Assembly: GCF_003259185.1 (NCBI RefSeq)
Contig: NZ_QGMP01000002.1
Span: 248,001-312,000, forward strand
Direction: 5' to 3'
Origin: Isoalcanivorax indicus
GTDB lineage: Bacteria > Pseudomonadota > Gammaproteobacteria > Pseudomonadales > Alcanivoracaceae
DNA: 64,000 nucleotides
A model generated the notes under the pieces. That model searched no databases. It was not told where the DNA came from and saw nothing but the letters and a program-made list of their open reading frames with translations. The position numbers and the translations under genes are program-made. Positions 1 to 7,433 of the stretch are shown piece by piece. Position 1 is the stretch's first letter. Each line of letters opens with the position of its first letter.

Positions 1-993
1 GGCGGCAGCGGCGAGTCGCTCGACCCGCAGATAGCCCTCGCTGGCCTGTGCTTCTGACCAGGTCAGGTGATGTGCTTCGTCCACCACCAGCAGATCCCAG
101 TCGGCCGCCGCCAGGGCATCCATGTCGCAGGCTTCGAGGAAATCGGTGCTGCACAGGATCAACTGCTCGGACAGGAAGGGGTTGTCGGTAATGCCAGCGG
201 GTGCGTCGTCGTCGGCGCCGCCGTTTTCCTCGGCGATGATCTGCGCCAGCATGTCACGCAGATCGCCCTCCGGTTGCAGTGCGGCCAGGCGCTCGCGGTC
301 AAAGATGCTGAAATGCAGGTTGAAGCGGCGCACCATTTCCACGAACCACTGATGCACCAGCGGCGGGGGCACGACGATCAGGACGCGCTGCGCCCGATGG
401 GTATGCAACTGCTGGTGGATGATCAGACCGGCTTCGATGGTCTTGCCCAGGCCGACTTCGTCAGCCAGCAGCACTCGCGGTGCGAAGCGTTGCGCCACGT
501 CATCAGCGATGGACAGCTGGTGGCCGATCAGCTCGATGCGGGGGCCGCGCAGCCCCTGAACCGGGGATTGTTCTGCGGTGGACTCGGCGTTCAGCGCGGC
601 GGCACGCAGGGCAAACCAGGCGTTGCTGTCGAGCTGCTTCGAGAACAGCCGGTCGGTGACGGCAGTCAGGGCCACCTGATAGCCCAGCTGGCTTTCCGGC
701 AGTATGCGAGGCGCGTCGGGCTGGCCCACCGGCGTGACCTTGTACACCATCAGGCCATCGACCTCTTCGGCGGCCTGTACCAGCCAGGCTTCGCCGTCCG
801 TGTTGTGCACCTGGTCGCCGGGGCCGAAGGTCATGCGCGACAAGGGCGCATTGTTCTTGGCATAGGTGCGTTCTTCCTCACAGGCGGGATAGAACACGGT
901 TACCAGGCGATAATCAAGGTTGACGATGATGCCGAGCCCAAGCTCGGTTTCGGTTTCACTGAGCCAGCGCTGGCCTATGGCGAAGTCGGTCAT
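1..993 (-). CDS. rapA: RNA polymerase-associated SWI2/SNF2 ATPase RapA (N-terminal part)
   Basis: RapA (HepA) is the SWI2/SNF2-type ATPase that binds core RNA polymerase and helps recycle it. Only the first 331 codons lie inside the window; the gene runs off the left edge. The opening GQRWLSETETELGLG is the characteristic RapA N-terminal start. The helicase Walker A segment (DEVGLGKTIEAG, Lys184) and the DEAH box (DEAHH from residue 305) are both present and intact. The ATG at 993 is chosen because the family starts a few residues before GQRW. A TATAAT box lies about 100 bases upstream, giving an untranslated leader of roughly 90 bases. Identification is firm; completeness of the C-terminal half cannot be judged here. 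Confidence 0.96.
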   Translation of the reverse strand, partial: MTDFAIGQRWLSETETELGLGIIVNLDYRLVTVFYPACEEERTYAKNNAPLSRMTFGPGDQVHNTDGEAWLVQAAEEVDGLMVYKVTPVGQPDAPRILPESQLGYQVALTAVTDRLFSKQLDSNAWFALRAAALNAESTAEQSPVQGLRGPRIELIGHQLSIADDVAQRFAPRVLLADEVGLGKTIEAGLIIHQQLHTHRAQRVLIVVPPPLVHQWFVEMVRRFNLHFSIFDRERLAALQPEGDLRDMLAQIIAEENGGADDDAPAGITDNPFLSEQLILCSTDFLEACDMDALAAADWDLLVVDEAHHLTWSEAQASEGYLRVERLAAAA

Positions 994-1088
994 GGATTCG
1001 GAATCTGTCCCGGCTGCGGCCGCCGGCACAGGGCGCGACGGAGTGGGGTGCGGGTGCACGGCGGCGCCGGTGCACCGGATGAGCGGGC

Positions 1089-1117
1089 ATTATACGGGGT
1101 TGTGGCCGCAGGCTGAA
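1089..1117 (-). promoter_or_regulatory. Predicted sigma-70 promoter of rapA
   Basis: Read on the minus strand, a perfect TATAAT (1094-1089) is preceded at 17 bases by TTCAGC (1117-1112, three of six consensus bases). Transcription would start near 1082, just before a GC-rich hairpin in the leader (GGTGCAC 1053-1059 pairing with GTGCACC 1070-1076). The -10 match is strong and the -35 weak. Confidence 0.5.
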
Positions 1118-1132
1118 CCGGCGTGAGCGGAA

Positions 1133-1519
1133 TCAGCGTTGACGTGGTCGCAGGGCGTCGCCCTCGAAATGGAGCGCATCCCAGCCATGGCGCATGAATG
1201 CACGGATATTGCCGTGATTCTGGCCATCCGGATCTGCCAGCACGTCGTCGCGATAATAGTGACCAAAACAGGCCAGCGTCTGCGCCGCCGGCAGGCGATG
1301 CAGGGCGGCAAAGGCAAACAGGCGGCAGGAGACCTCGTTGGTGCCCGCGGGGTTGACGAGCTGTTGCGGCCCGGCACCATTGGTAAAGGTGGTGGGGACA
1401 TACTCGTACCCGGCTTCGATAACGGCCAGCACGTCGGTCACGTGAACGCTTTCCGGCGCCTGTTGCAGACGTGCCAGCAGTTGCTGTTCGGTTTCCGTGA
1501 AGGGGGGGCTGCCGGTCAT
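1133..1519 (-). CDS. HopJ-family (type III effector-like) small protein
   Basis: A 128-residue cytoplasmic protein of the HopJ family, named after a Pseudomonas syringae type III effector but widespread as a chromosomal gene in free-living gammaproteobacteria with no secretion system nearby. Family-like segments are YEYVPTTFTNG, SCRLFAFAALH, TLACFGHYYRDDVL and the closing NIRAFMRHGWDALHFEG. There is no signal peptide or membrane segment. The start ATG at 1519 overlaps the stop codon of the upstream membrane-protein gene by four bases (ATGA), so the two are translationally coupled. No secretion apparatus is seen in the window, so an effector role is doubtful. Biochemical function is unknown. 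Confidence 0.85.
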   Translation of the reverse strand: MTGSPPFTETEQQLLARLQQAPESVHVTDVLAVIEAGYEYVPTTFTNGAGPQQLVNPAGTNEVSCRLFAFAALHRLPAAQTLACFGHYYRDDVLADPDGQNHGNIRAFMRHGWDALHFEGDALRPRQR

Positions 1520-1899
1520 TCTGTCATTCCATCGCGCGGCGCGGGCAGCAGCGGGTTACAGTTGCGAAGCACGACCCGACCCTCCAGCATTCTGCCGCGG
1601 GCGTACTCGCTGAAGATGCAGGTGTTGGTGTCCGGATCGTAGTTCTGTATCCAGAGGTGGTCATCTTTCCAGGTGGCGCCCATGTGATGTTGTCCGGCCG
1701 GTACGCTGATGGTCATGGTGCCGCCCCAGCGCTTGACGAACATCTGCTCAAGGTAGAAGTAGTACAGCAGCGTGCCGATGATCAGCACCACGGCACTGGC
1801 GATCAGCGCTGGCTTCCATCGGTTGAGGCGGGCGCCGAGCCCGAACAGGATCAGGAACAGCAGTGCGACGAGCAGCAACCAGTACAGATAGGTAATCAT
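1516..1899 (-). CDS. Small membrane protein of unknown function
   Basis: I do not recognise this 127-residue protein. It has two hydrophobic segments, about residues 3-23 and 31-50, followed by a soluble C-terminal domain of about 70 residues that is rich in Trp, Tyr and Asp and has two cysteines (in TNTCIF and RNCNP). The start at 1899 is preferred over an upstream alternative near 2202, because the longer version would run across the oppositely oriented GIY-YIG gene and lacks hydrophobic character there. The gene is coupled to hopJ by an ATGA overlap. Only 33 bases separate its start from the divergent GIY-YIG start, so at least one promoter must lie inside a coding sequence. Confidence 0.7.
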   Translation of the reverse strand: MITYLYWLLLVALLFLILFGLGARLNRWKPALIASAVVLIIGTLLYYFYLEQMFVKRWGGTMTISVPAGQHHMGATWKDDHLWIQNYDPDTNTCIFSEYARGRMLEGRVVLRNCNPLLPAPRDGMTE

Positions 1900-1932
1900 G
1901 CCAACATTCCCTCGGGCAGGTAACGAATCATC

Positions 1933-2211
1933 ATGACAGCAAGCATAACAGCAGGCTGGTGCGTGTACATGGTGCAGTGTGCGGATGGCACCTTTTACAC
2001 CGGCATTACCACGGACCCGGTGCGTCGCCTGGCGGAGCATAACGGTACGGCACGCGGTGCGCGTTACACCCGTGCCCGGCGGCCGGTGCAGCTGGTGTAT
2101 CACGAACAGGCGGTGTCGCGCAGCGAGGCAGGCAAGCGCGAGTGGCAGTTGCGCAGGTTGAGCAGGAAACAGAAGGAAGCGCTGCTGCACGCGGCGGCGC
2201 AACAGGGATAG
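1933..2211 (+). CDS. GIY-YIG nuclease-family protein (YhbQ/UPF0213-like)
   Basis: A 92-residue single-domain protein of the GIY-YIG superfamily, similar in length and layout to Escherichia coli YhbQ. The two halves of the signature appear as CVYMVQC and FYTGITTD, followed by the conserved RRLAEHN and the Arg-rich GARYTRARRPVQLVY stretch. A Glu in the later SEAGKREWQLRRLSRKQK segment fits the family's metal-binding Glu. These proteins are thought to nick or process DNA, but the cellular role is poorly defined. The gene stands alone and ends before a symmetrical terminator shared with the convergent cold-shock gene. Confidence 0.88.
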   Translation: MTASITAGWCVYMVQCADGTFYTGITTDPVRRLAEHNGTARGARYTRARRPVQLVYHEQAVSRSEAGKREWQLRRLSRKQKEALLHAAAQQG

Positions 2212-2265
2212 AGCGCATCACGGCCGCTGTCGCCAGCGTGCTGATGCGACACTGATGCAGAAACA

Positions 2266-2291
2266 AAAAACCCCACCGGAGTGGGGTTTTT
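2266..2291. terminator. Bidirectional intrinsic terminator between GIY-YIG gene and csp
   Basis: CCCCAC (2271-2276) pairs with GTGGGG (2281-2286) around a CGGA tetraloop. It is flanked by an A-run on the left and a T-run (2287-2291) on the right, so it can act on both strands. It sits between the two convergent stop codons. Confidence 0.88.
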
Positions 2292-2319
2292 CGTCAGTGT
2301 GCCATTCTAGCCGTAAACC

Positions 2320-2523
2320 TTAGCCGGCCTGAACATTGGCAGCCTGGGGACCCTTCGGACCCTGCTGGATCTCGTAGGTCACCTTCTGACCTTCAGCCAG
2401 GGTCTTGAAGCCAGAACCCTGAATCGCGCTGAAGTGTACGAATACGTCCGCGCCGCCGTCGTCCTGGGTGATGAAACCGAAGCCCTTGGACTCGTTGAAC
2501 CATTTAACAGTGCCGGTAGCCAT
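2320..2523 (-). CDS. CspA-family cold-shock protein
   Basis: A 67-residue single cold-shock domain that binds single-stranded RNA or DNA and acts as an RNA chaperone. Both RNA-binding motifs are present, KGFGFI (RNP1, about residues 14-19) and VFVHF (RNP2, about 27-31), and the protein begins with the usual [16 protein letters not shown]. Length is standard. GAGG lies about ten bases before the ATG at 2523. The 261-base region upstream, shared with divergent nfeD, is AT-richer than its surroundings and has room for the long structured leader typical of csp mRNAs; CTGCTG (2631-2636) and CAGCAG (2645-2650) could form a hairpin in it. The sequence alone does not show whether this copy is cold-induced. 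Confidence 0.95.
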   Translation of the reverse strand: MATGTVKWFNESKGFGFITQDDGGADVFVHFSAIQGSGFKTLAEGQKVTYEIQQGPKGPQAANVQAG

Positions 2524-2692
2524 TGAATCTATACCTCAAAAAACCAATCTATATGTGTGTTGCATGCAGGGGAGGGATACGGGGGGTGTTGAGGAGATGA
2601 CGCGTATGCGGGGCACGACCAAAACATCCACTGCTGTCCATCTGCAGCAGAATCCACCTTACGCCGTTTCCGGATGCCGTGCCACTGTTTTT

Positions 2693-2720
2693 TTGACTTT
2701 TGTCAAGCTGCCTCTATACC
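2693..2720 (+). promoter_or_regulatory. Predicted sigma-70 promoter of nfeD
   Basis: TTGACT (2693-2698) and TATACC (2715-2720) are spaced by 16 bases, with the nfeD ATG about 65 bases downstream. The -35 lies inside a small inverted repeat TTGAC-TTTT-GTCAA (2693-2706). The position is sensible; the -10 is only four of six. Confidence 0.45.
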
Positions 2721-2784
2721 CTTGTCTGGAAAAGAAAAATCCGTTTGACGGGCCATTCATCAGGCAACAGGGACGATATCGGCT

Positions 2785-4245
2785 ATGAACAGATTCAGAG
2801 CACATATGTTGCGTTGGCAGGGCCGATTCGGGATGGCCGGGGTGGCCTGTATTCTGCTCGGCGCGCTGATGAGTATTGCGTCGGTGGCCCAGGACAGTCG
2901 TAACACGGCCGTGTTGCTGGACATCGATGGCCCCATCGGGCCGGCCACCAGTGATTACGTATTACGCGGCATGCAACAGGCCCGCGACAGCAATGCCGAG
3001 GTGATCATTCTGCGGATGGATACCCCGGGTGGGCTGGACAGCGCCATGCGCCAGATGATCAAGGAAATCCTGTCTTCGCCGATCCCTGTGGTGGGTTACG
3101 TCGGGCCGTCCGGCTCGCGCGCGGCCAGTGCCGGTACCTACCTGTTGTACGCCAGCCATCTGGCGGCCATGGCGCCTTCCACCAACCTCGGTTCAGCGAC
3201 CCCGGTACAGATGGGGGGTATGCCAGGTGCGCCAGAGGAGCCTGCCGAAGCGCCGCGCCGGGATGACCGGGAGGCAACAGACAACGGCGATGACGAGCCG
3301 GGCCTGACGGATCGTGTGCGCCGGGGGGGCACGGCCATGGAGCGCAAGGTGCTGGAGGACGCGGTGGCCTATATCCGCGGGCTGGCGGAGCTGCGTGGTC
3401 GCAATGCCGACTGGGCGGAAGAGGCGGTGCGTGAGGCCGTCAACCTGACCTCCAGCCAGGCGCTGGAGAAGAACGTCATCAATGTGGTAGCGGAAGATAT
3501 CGATGACCTGCTGGCACAGATTCACGGCAAGGAAGTCCGCATGGAACGCGGCAACTACACGTTGAACACCGAGAACCTTCAGGTGGTGCAGGTCGAGCCG
3601 GACTGGCGCAACAACCTGCTGGCCGTGATCACCAACCCCAACATTGCCTACTTCCTGATGCTGGTGGGTTTCTACGGCATCATCTTCGAGCTGTCGAGCC
3701 CGGGGAACATCTACCCCGGCGTGATCGGCGCCATCTGCCTGATACTGGCGTTGTATGCCTTCCAGGTGCTGCCCATCAATTACGCCGGGCTGGCGCTCAT
3801 CATTCTCGGTCTGGCCTTTATGGTCGGCGAGGCCTTCATGCCCAGTTTCGGGATTCTCGGGCTGGGGGGCATCATTGCCTTCGTGTTCGGGTCCATCATC
3901 CTGATGGATGATGCCAACCTGCACATTTCGTTACCTTTGATTGGCGGCACCGCGCTGATATCCGCCGGGCTGATGACCTGGGGCATCACGCGTCTGGTAC
4001 GCTTGCGAAGACGCCCCGCCATTACCGGCAGCGAAGGGCTGCATGGCGCGACAGCGGTTGCGCTGTCGGATTTCGTTGCTGGCGAGGGCCGGGTGCGGGT
4101 GCTGGGCGAGTCATGGCGTGCCAGCGCCAATGTGGAAATTCATGAAGGTCAGACCCTGCGTGTTACCGCAGTGCGGGGCCTGAGCGTGGATGTTGAACCG
4201 GTCGGGGATGTGCCCCGTACCGCATCACAAGGAGACCAGAAATGA
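2785..4245 (+). CDS. nfeD: NfeD-family membrane serine protease
   Basis: A 486-residue long-form NfeD: signal sequence or anchor (about residues 16-35), a ClpP-like serine protease domain, four or five membrane helices (about 285-410) and a C-terminal OB-fold (about 420-475). The catalytic Ser is Ser115 in RAASAGTY and the Lys is Lys188 in MERKVLEDA, matching the Ser-Lys dyad of archaeal PH1510. Between them is an acidic Pro/Glu/Asp-rich insert (about 145-180). The gene overlaps the following slipin gene by four bases (ATGA), the arrangement known for PH1510/PH1511, where the protease cleaves the stomatin partner. A role in membrane protein quality control is inferred. The protease active site faces outside the cytoplasm if the N-terminal segment is an export signal. 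Confidence 0.93.
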   Translation: MNRFRAHMLRWQGRFGMAGVACILLGALMSIASVAQDSRNTAVLLDIDGPIGPATSDYVLRGMQQARDSNAEVIILRMDTPGGLDSAMRQMIKEILSSPIPVVGYVGPSGSRAASAGTYLLYASHLAAMAPSTNLGSATPVQMGGMPGAPEEPAEAPRRDDREATDNGDDEPGLTDRVRRGGTAMERKVLEDAVAYIRGLAELRGRNADWAEEAVREAVNLTSSQALEKNVINVVAEDIDDLLAQIHGKEVRMERGNYTLNTENLQVVQVEPDWRNNLLAVITNPNIAYFLMLVGFYGIIFELSSPGNIYPGVIGAICLILALYAFQVLPINYAGLALIILGLAFMVGEAFMPSFGILGLGGIIAFVFGSIILMDDANLHISLPLIGGTALISAGLMTWGITRLVRLRRRPAITGSEGLHGATAVALSDFVAGEGRVRVLGESWRASANVEIHEGQTLRVTAVRGLSVDVEPVGDVPRTASQGDQK

Positions 4246-4985
4246 TTCCGTATCTGACACCCCTATTGCTGCTGCTTGGCCTGGTCGCGATGTCCGTGCG
4301 CGTGCTGCCGGAATACCAGCGCGGCGTGGTGTTCTTCCTGGGTCGCTTCCAGGCTGTGAAAGGGCCGGGCCTGATTATCGTCATTCCCGGTGTCCAGCAG
4401 ATGGTGCGCGTGGATCTGCGCATCATCACCCTGGATGTCCCCAGTCAGGATGTGATTTCCCGCGACAACGTGACCGTGCGCGTCAACGCGGTGCTCTACT
4501 TCCGCGTGGTGGACCCGAACAAGGCGATCATCCAGGTGGAGGATTACTACAACGCCACCAGCCAGTTGGCGCAGACCACCCTGCGTTCGGTGCTGGGCAA
4601 GCATGATCTGGATGAAATGCTGTCCGAGCGGGACAAGCTGAATGAGGATATCCAGGAAATCATTGATAGCCAGACGGACAACTGGGGTATCAAGGTGACC
4701 AACGTGGAAATCAAGCACGTTGACCTGAACGAAAACATGATTCGGGCGATTGCCCGTCAGGCGGAGGCCGAGCGGGAGCGGCGTGCCAAGATCATCCATG
4801 CGGAAGGTGAGCAGCAGGCCGCCGAGAAGCTGGTGGAAGCAGCGGAAATCATGGGCAAGAACTCAGCGGCATTGCAGCTGCGTTACCTGCAGACCATGAG
4901 CGATATGTCGAACAAGAACGCCTCGACCATCGTCTTCCCGCTGCCGCTGGACATCATGGACGTGTTCAAGAAACTCAAGGGCTGA
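4242..4985 (+). CDS. Slipin (stomatin/SPFH-domain membrane protein)
   Basis: A 247-residue member of the SPFH (stomatin, prohibitin, flotillin) superfamily, which builds oligomeric scaffolds on the membrane. One hydrophobic hairpin at residues 3-20 is followed by the slipin core with [33 protein letters not shown] and the typical [12 protein letters not shown] charged, Ala/Glu-rich coiled coil follows (about 155-205, [15 protein letters not shown]). It starts inside the nfeD stop codon behind a good AAGGAGA ribosome site, so the two proteins are co-produced and probably interact. The C-terminus is short and ends in KKLKG. It differs from QmcA in being shorter. Confidence 0.94.
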   Translation: MIPYLTPLLLLLGLVAMSVRVLPEYQRGVVFFLGRFQAVKGPGLIIVIPGVQQMVRVDLRIITLDVPSQDVISRDNVTVRVNAVLYFRVVDPNKAIIQVEDYYNATSQLAQTTLRSVLGKHDLDEMLSERDKLNEDIQEIIDSQTDNWGIKVTNVEIKHVDLNENMIRAIARQAEAERERRAKIIHAEGEQQAAEKLVEAAEIMGKNSAALQLRYLQTMSDMSNKNASTIVFPLPLDIMDVFKKLKG

Positions 4986-4997
4986 TCCGCAACACGG

Positions 4998-5026
4998 CGC
5001 AGCCGGCATCACTTGATGCCGGCTGC
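4998..5026. terminator. Perfect 14-bp inverted repeat between slipin and atfA
   Basis: Arms 4998-5011 and 5013/5014-5026 are exactly complementary over 14 bases (CGCAGCCGGCATCA and its complement) with only CT between them, so the loop would open to four bases. No clear T-run follows on either strand. It lies after the slipin stop codon and includes the atfA stop codon and last codons. It probably ends transcription from both sides. Confidence 0.65.
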
Positions 5027-6385
5027 GACTTCCAGTTCGCGAATGCCGTTCTCGATATAGTCCAGCAACCGCTGCATCGACGGCAGGGTGCGTCGGCAAC
5101 CGGTCAGGCCGAACTCCAGCTGATCCACATAGCTGGTCAGCGTGATGTTCAGCGCGATCTGATTCAGTGCAATCGATACCGGATACATCCCCTCCAGACG
5201 CGCACCATTCCAGTACAGTGGCTGCTTCGGCCCCGGCACGTTGGAAATGATCACATTGAAGGCCCGCCACTCCGGCGCCAGCCCGGTGAGCAGGTTCAGG
5301 CCGGTGGGCGCCATCATCAACGCCGTAAAGTTCAGAATCTCCTCCGGCGTCATCTGCCGGTAACGCGCCTTGGCTTCCTCCACGGAGGCCTTGATCACAC
5401 GCAGACGATTGGCCGGATCGGCGATATGGGTGCCCAGGTTGGCGAGGATCATGGCGATCTGGTTGCCCCCCTCGCTGTCGTCCTTGCGCAGGTTGACCGG
5501 CACCATGGCGATCAGCGGCTTGTCAGGCAGCGCGTTCTGGCTGATCAGGTAATCGCGCAGCGCACTGCCGCACACGGCCAGCACGATATCGTTCATGGTG
5601 CAGCTGAACACCTTGCAGATGGCCTTGAAGCGGCTGGTGTTGTACGACTGTGCCGCGAAGCGGCGGCTGCCAGTGATGCGCTGGTTGATGATGCTTTGCG
5701 GCGCCTGGAAGATCGAGACGTAATCCGGATCGTTACGGGCCTTCTGGGAAATCTGGTAGACCTCACGGGCCAGCGCGGGGACGGTGGCAATCTGCTTGCT
5801 CAGCCCTGCGCTGAAGCGCGCCAGGCCGCTGACGGCGGCCACCGGGTTGGCGGTCAGCTGCATGCGTTCGCGGCGTTTCGGCGTGTTGGCCCAGACGGGC
5901 GGCAGGTCCCGTTCATCCGGGTCCGCGGACAGCGCGCGCATGCCCATGCGCATGGCCGAGATACCGTCCACCACGGAGTGATGCACCTTGGTGTACAGGG
6001 CAAAGCGGCGCCCCCGGATGCCCTCGATCAGGTGGGCTTCCCAGAGGGGGCGCTCGCGATCCAGCAGGTTGGAGTGTTCTGCTGAAACCAGTGACAGCAG
6101 CTCACGGATCCGGCCCGGTTTGGGCAGCGCCTCGTGGCGAAAATGGTGGTCGATGTCGAACTGCTTGTCTTCGACCCAGAAGGCCTGGCCGAGGCGGGTA
6201 TACAGCCGCTGATTGAAGGGGGCCACGGGGCAGCAGTAGTCGCGCATCGCGCTGGCCAGTTCGCTGACATACTTGGGGCCGGCATCCTCCGGGAAACTGA
6301 ACAGCTGCAAGCCGGCCACATGCATCGGTTGCTGACGTCGTTCCAGCCACAGGAACAGCTGGTCCACCGGACTCAAGGGTTTCAT
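5009..6385 (-). CDS. atfA: Wax ester synthase / diacylglycerol acyltransferase (AtfA1-like)
   Basis: A 458-residue WS/DGAT enzyme that joins acyl-CoA to fatty alcohols or diacylglycerol to make wax esters or triacylglycerols, used by marine oil degraders as storage lipids. The catalytic HHxxxDG motif is HHSVVDG at residues 135-141. The conserved PLWEAHLIEG (113-122) and NVPGPKQPLYW near the C-terminus are present. From memory the sequence is very close to AtfA1 of Alcanivorax borkumensis along its whole length, including the start MKPLSPVDQLFLWLE. It is encoded 32 bases downstream of an SDR gene, likely in one transcript. No feature suggests loss of function. Substrate preference cannot be read from sequence. 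Confidence 0.95.
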   Translation of the reverse strand: MKPLSPVDQLFLWLERRQQPMHVAGLQLFSFPEDAGPKYVSELASAMRDYCCPVAPFNQRLYTRLGQAFWVEDKQFDIDHHFRHEALPKPGRIRELLSLVSAEHSNLLDRERPLWEAHLIEGIRGRRFALYTKVHHSVVDGISAMRMGMRALSADPDERDLPPVWANTPKRRERMQLTANPVAAVSGLARFSAGLSKQIATVPALAREVYQISQKARNDPDYVSIFQAPQSIINQRITGSRRFAAQSYNTSRFKAICKVFSCTMNDIVLAVCGSALRDYLISQNALPDKPLIAMVPVNLRKDDSEGGNQIAMILANLGTHIADPANRLRVIKASVEEAKARYRQMTPEEILNFTALMMAPTGLNLLTGLAPEWRAFNVIISNVPGPKQPLYWNGARLEGMYPVSIALNQIALNITLTSYVDQLEFGLTGCRRTLPSMQRLLDYIENGIRELEVAAGIK

Positions 6386-6417
6386 CGGAGATCCTTCTTC
6401 ATCGCTTTATGGGTAGT

Positions 6418-7224
6418 TTACTTGCCTTGCCAATGCTTCATCGAGGTGGAAAGGCCACTGCGGCGGGCCACCTCATCCCACAGGCGCAGAGGCAGTGCAC
6501 CTTTGATGAGATCGATACTTTTCACGATGGCCGGCTCGCTCACCATGGCCTCACCTCGCTTGACCCCGCGCAGAATGGATTTGACAACCTTGTCCGGTGT
6601 CAGCATGGGCGACAGCAGCGGACTGCGCACGCCATCGAACATTCCGGTGCTGATGTAGCTGGGGCAGACGGTGGTGACGGCCACATTATCAATGCCGCGC
6701 TCGCGCAGCTCCAGACGCAGGGACTCGGAAAAGCCGAGCACCGCCCATTTGCTGGCGGCGTAGGTACTGCCCCAGGGCAGGCCGACATAGGCGCTGGCAC
6801 TGGCGATATTGACCAGATGGCCTTGTGTGGCATCGCGCAGATCACCCATGAAGGCGTGGCTCATGGCGATCAGGCCGAGGGTGTTGATCTGCAGGGTATT
6901 CAGGTGTTGGGCCAGGTCCACCTGTTCGAACTCGCCACCGAACACCACCCCGGCATTATTGATCAGGATATCCACCGGACCGACCCGGCTGTGGACCTCG
7001 TCGCGAAAGGCCGGAATCGCATCCAGATCGCCCACGTCCAGCAACAGCGCGTGGCCACGTCCCCCCGCAGCCTGCACCCGGCGGCAGACGTCTTCGGCGG
7101 GCTTGCGCCTGCGGGCCGTTACGATGACCTCTGCACCGCGCCGCCCCAGCTGTTCGGCCATCAAGGCGCCAAGGCCGGAGCCGGCGCCAGTAATCAGAAC
7201 CCGTTTTCCCTGATAGTAGGACAT
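6418..7224 (-). CDS. Short-chain dehydrogenase/reductase (SDR)
   Basis: A 268-residue classical SDR. The NAD(P)-binding TGAGSGLG (about residues 11-18), NNAG, a catalytic Ser in NIASASAY, and the YAASK catalytic Tyr/Lys are all intact. ARRRKP after the second beta strand has basic residues that favour NADP(H). The ATG at 7224 is chosen because AGAGG precedes it at a good distance; a TTG nine codons upstream has no support. It sits directly before atfA, so supply or trimming of a lipid substrate (for example acyl, alcohol or keto intermediates) is a reasonable inference, but many SDRs of this type have unrelated substrates. Confidence 0.88.
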   Translation of the reverse strand: MSYYQGKRVLITGAGSGLGALMAEQLGRRGAEVIVTARRRKPAEDVCRRVQAAGGRGHALLLDVGDLDAIPAFRDEVHSRVGPVDILINNAGVVFGGEFEQVDLAQHLNTLQINTLGLIAMSHAFMGDLRDATQGHLVNIASASAYVGLPWGSTYAASKWAVLGFSESLRLELRERGIDNVAVTTVCPSYISTGMFDGVRSPLLSPMLTPDKVVKSILRGVKRGEAMVSEPAIVKSIDLIKGALPLRLWDEVARRSGLSTSMKHWQGK

Positions 7225-7252
7225 GCCTCGCCTCTCACTCTTCGCTGACAAG

Positions 7253-7282
7253 ACTAAACAAATAATTTACCTGCTGCATCAA
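7253..7282 (-). promoter_or_regulatory. Possible promoter of the SDR-atfA operon
   Basis: On the minus strand TTGATG (7282-7277) and TTTAGT (7258-7253) are spaced by 18 bases, and transcription would start about 22 bases before the SDR ATG. Each box matches four of six consensus bases. The surrounding sequence is AT-richer than average. Confidence 0.35.
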
Positions 7283-7433
7283 GGAACGGCCTTCAGGGCG
7301 GTGGTGCCCGGTTTGAGTGTACAGGCGAAGGCTGAAGCGTGAAGAAAGCGCGAACGCTGAAGGACCGTCTCAAGGGCTAGGCGCGCATCGATGGCCGGGC
7401 TAGCATGGATGTGATCAGGGGAGGATCACCAGG

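Noticed and set aside
1133-1519. HopJ gene as evidence for a type III secretion system
   Set aside because: No secretion or chaperone genes are nearby and the family is common in non-pathogens; the name alone is not evidence.
1516-2202. 228-residue reading of the small membrane protein gene
   Set aside because: The extra N-terminal hundred residues overlap the well-supported GIY-YIG gene on the other strand and have no hydrophobic or family character; ATG 1899 gives a normal membrane start.
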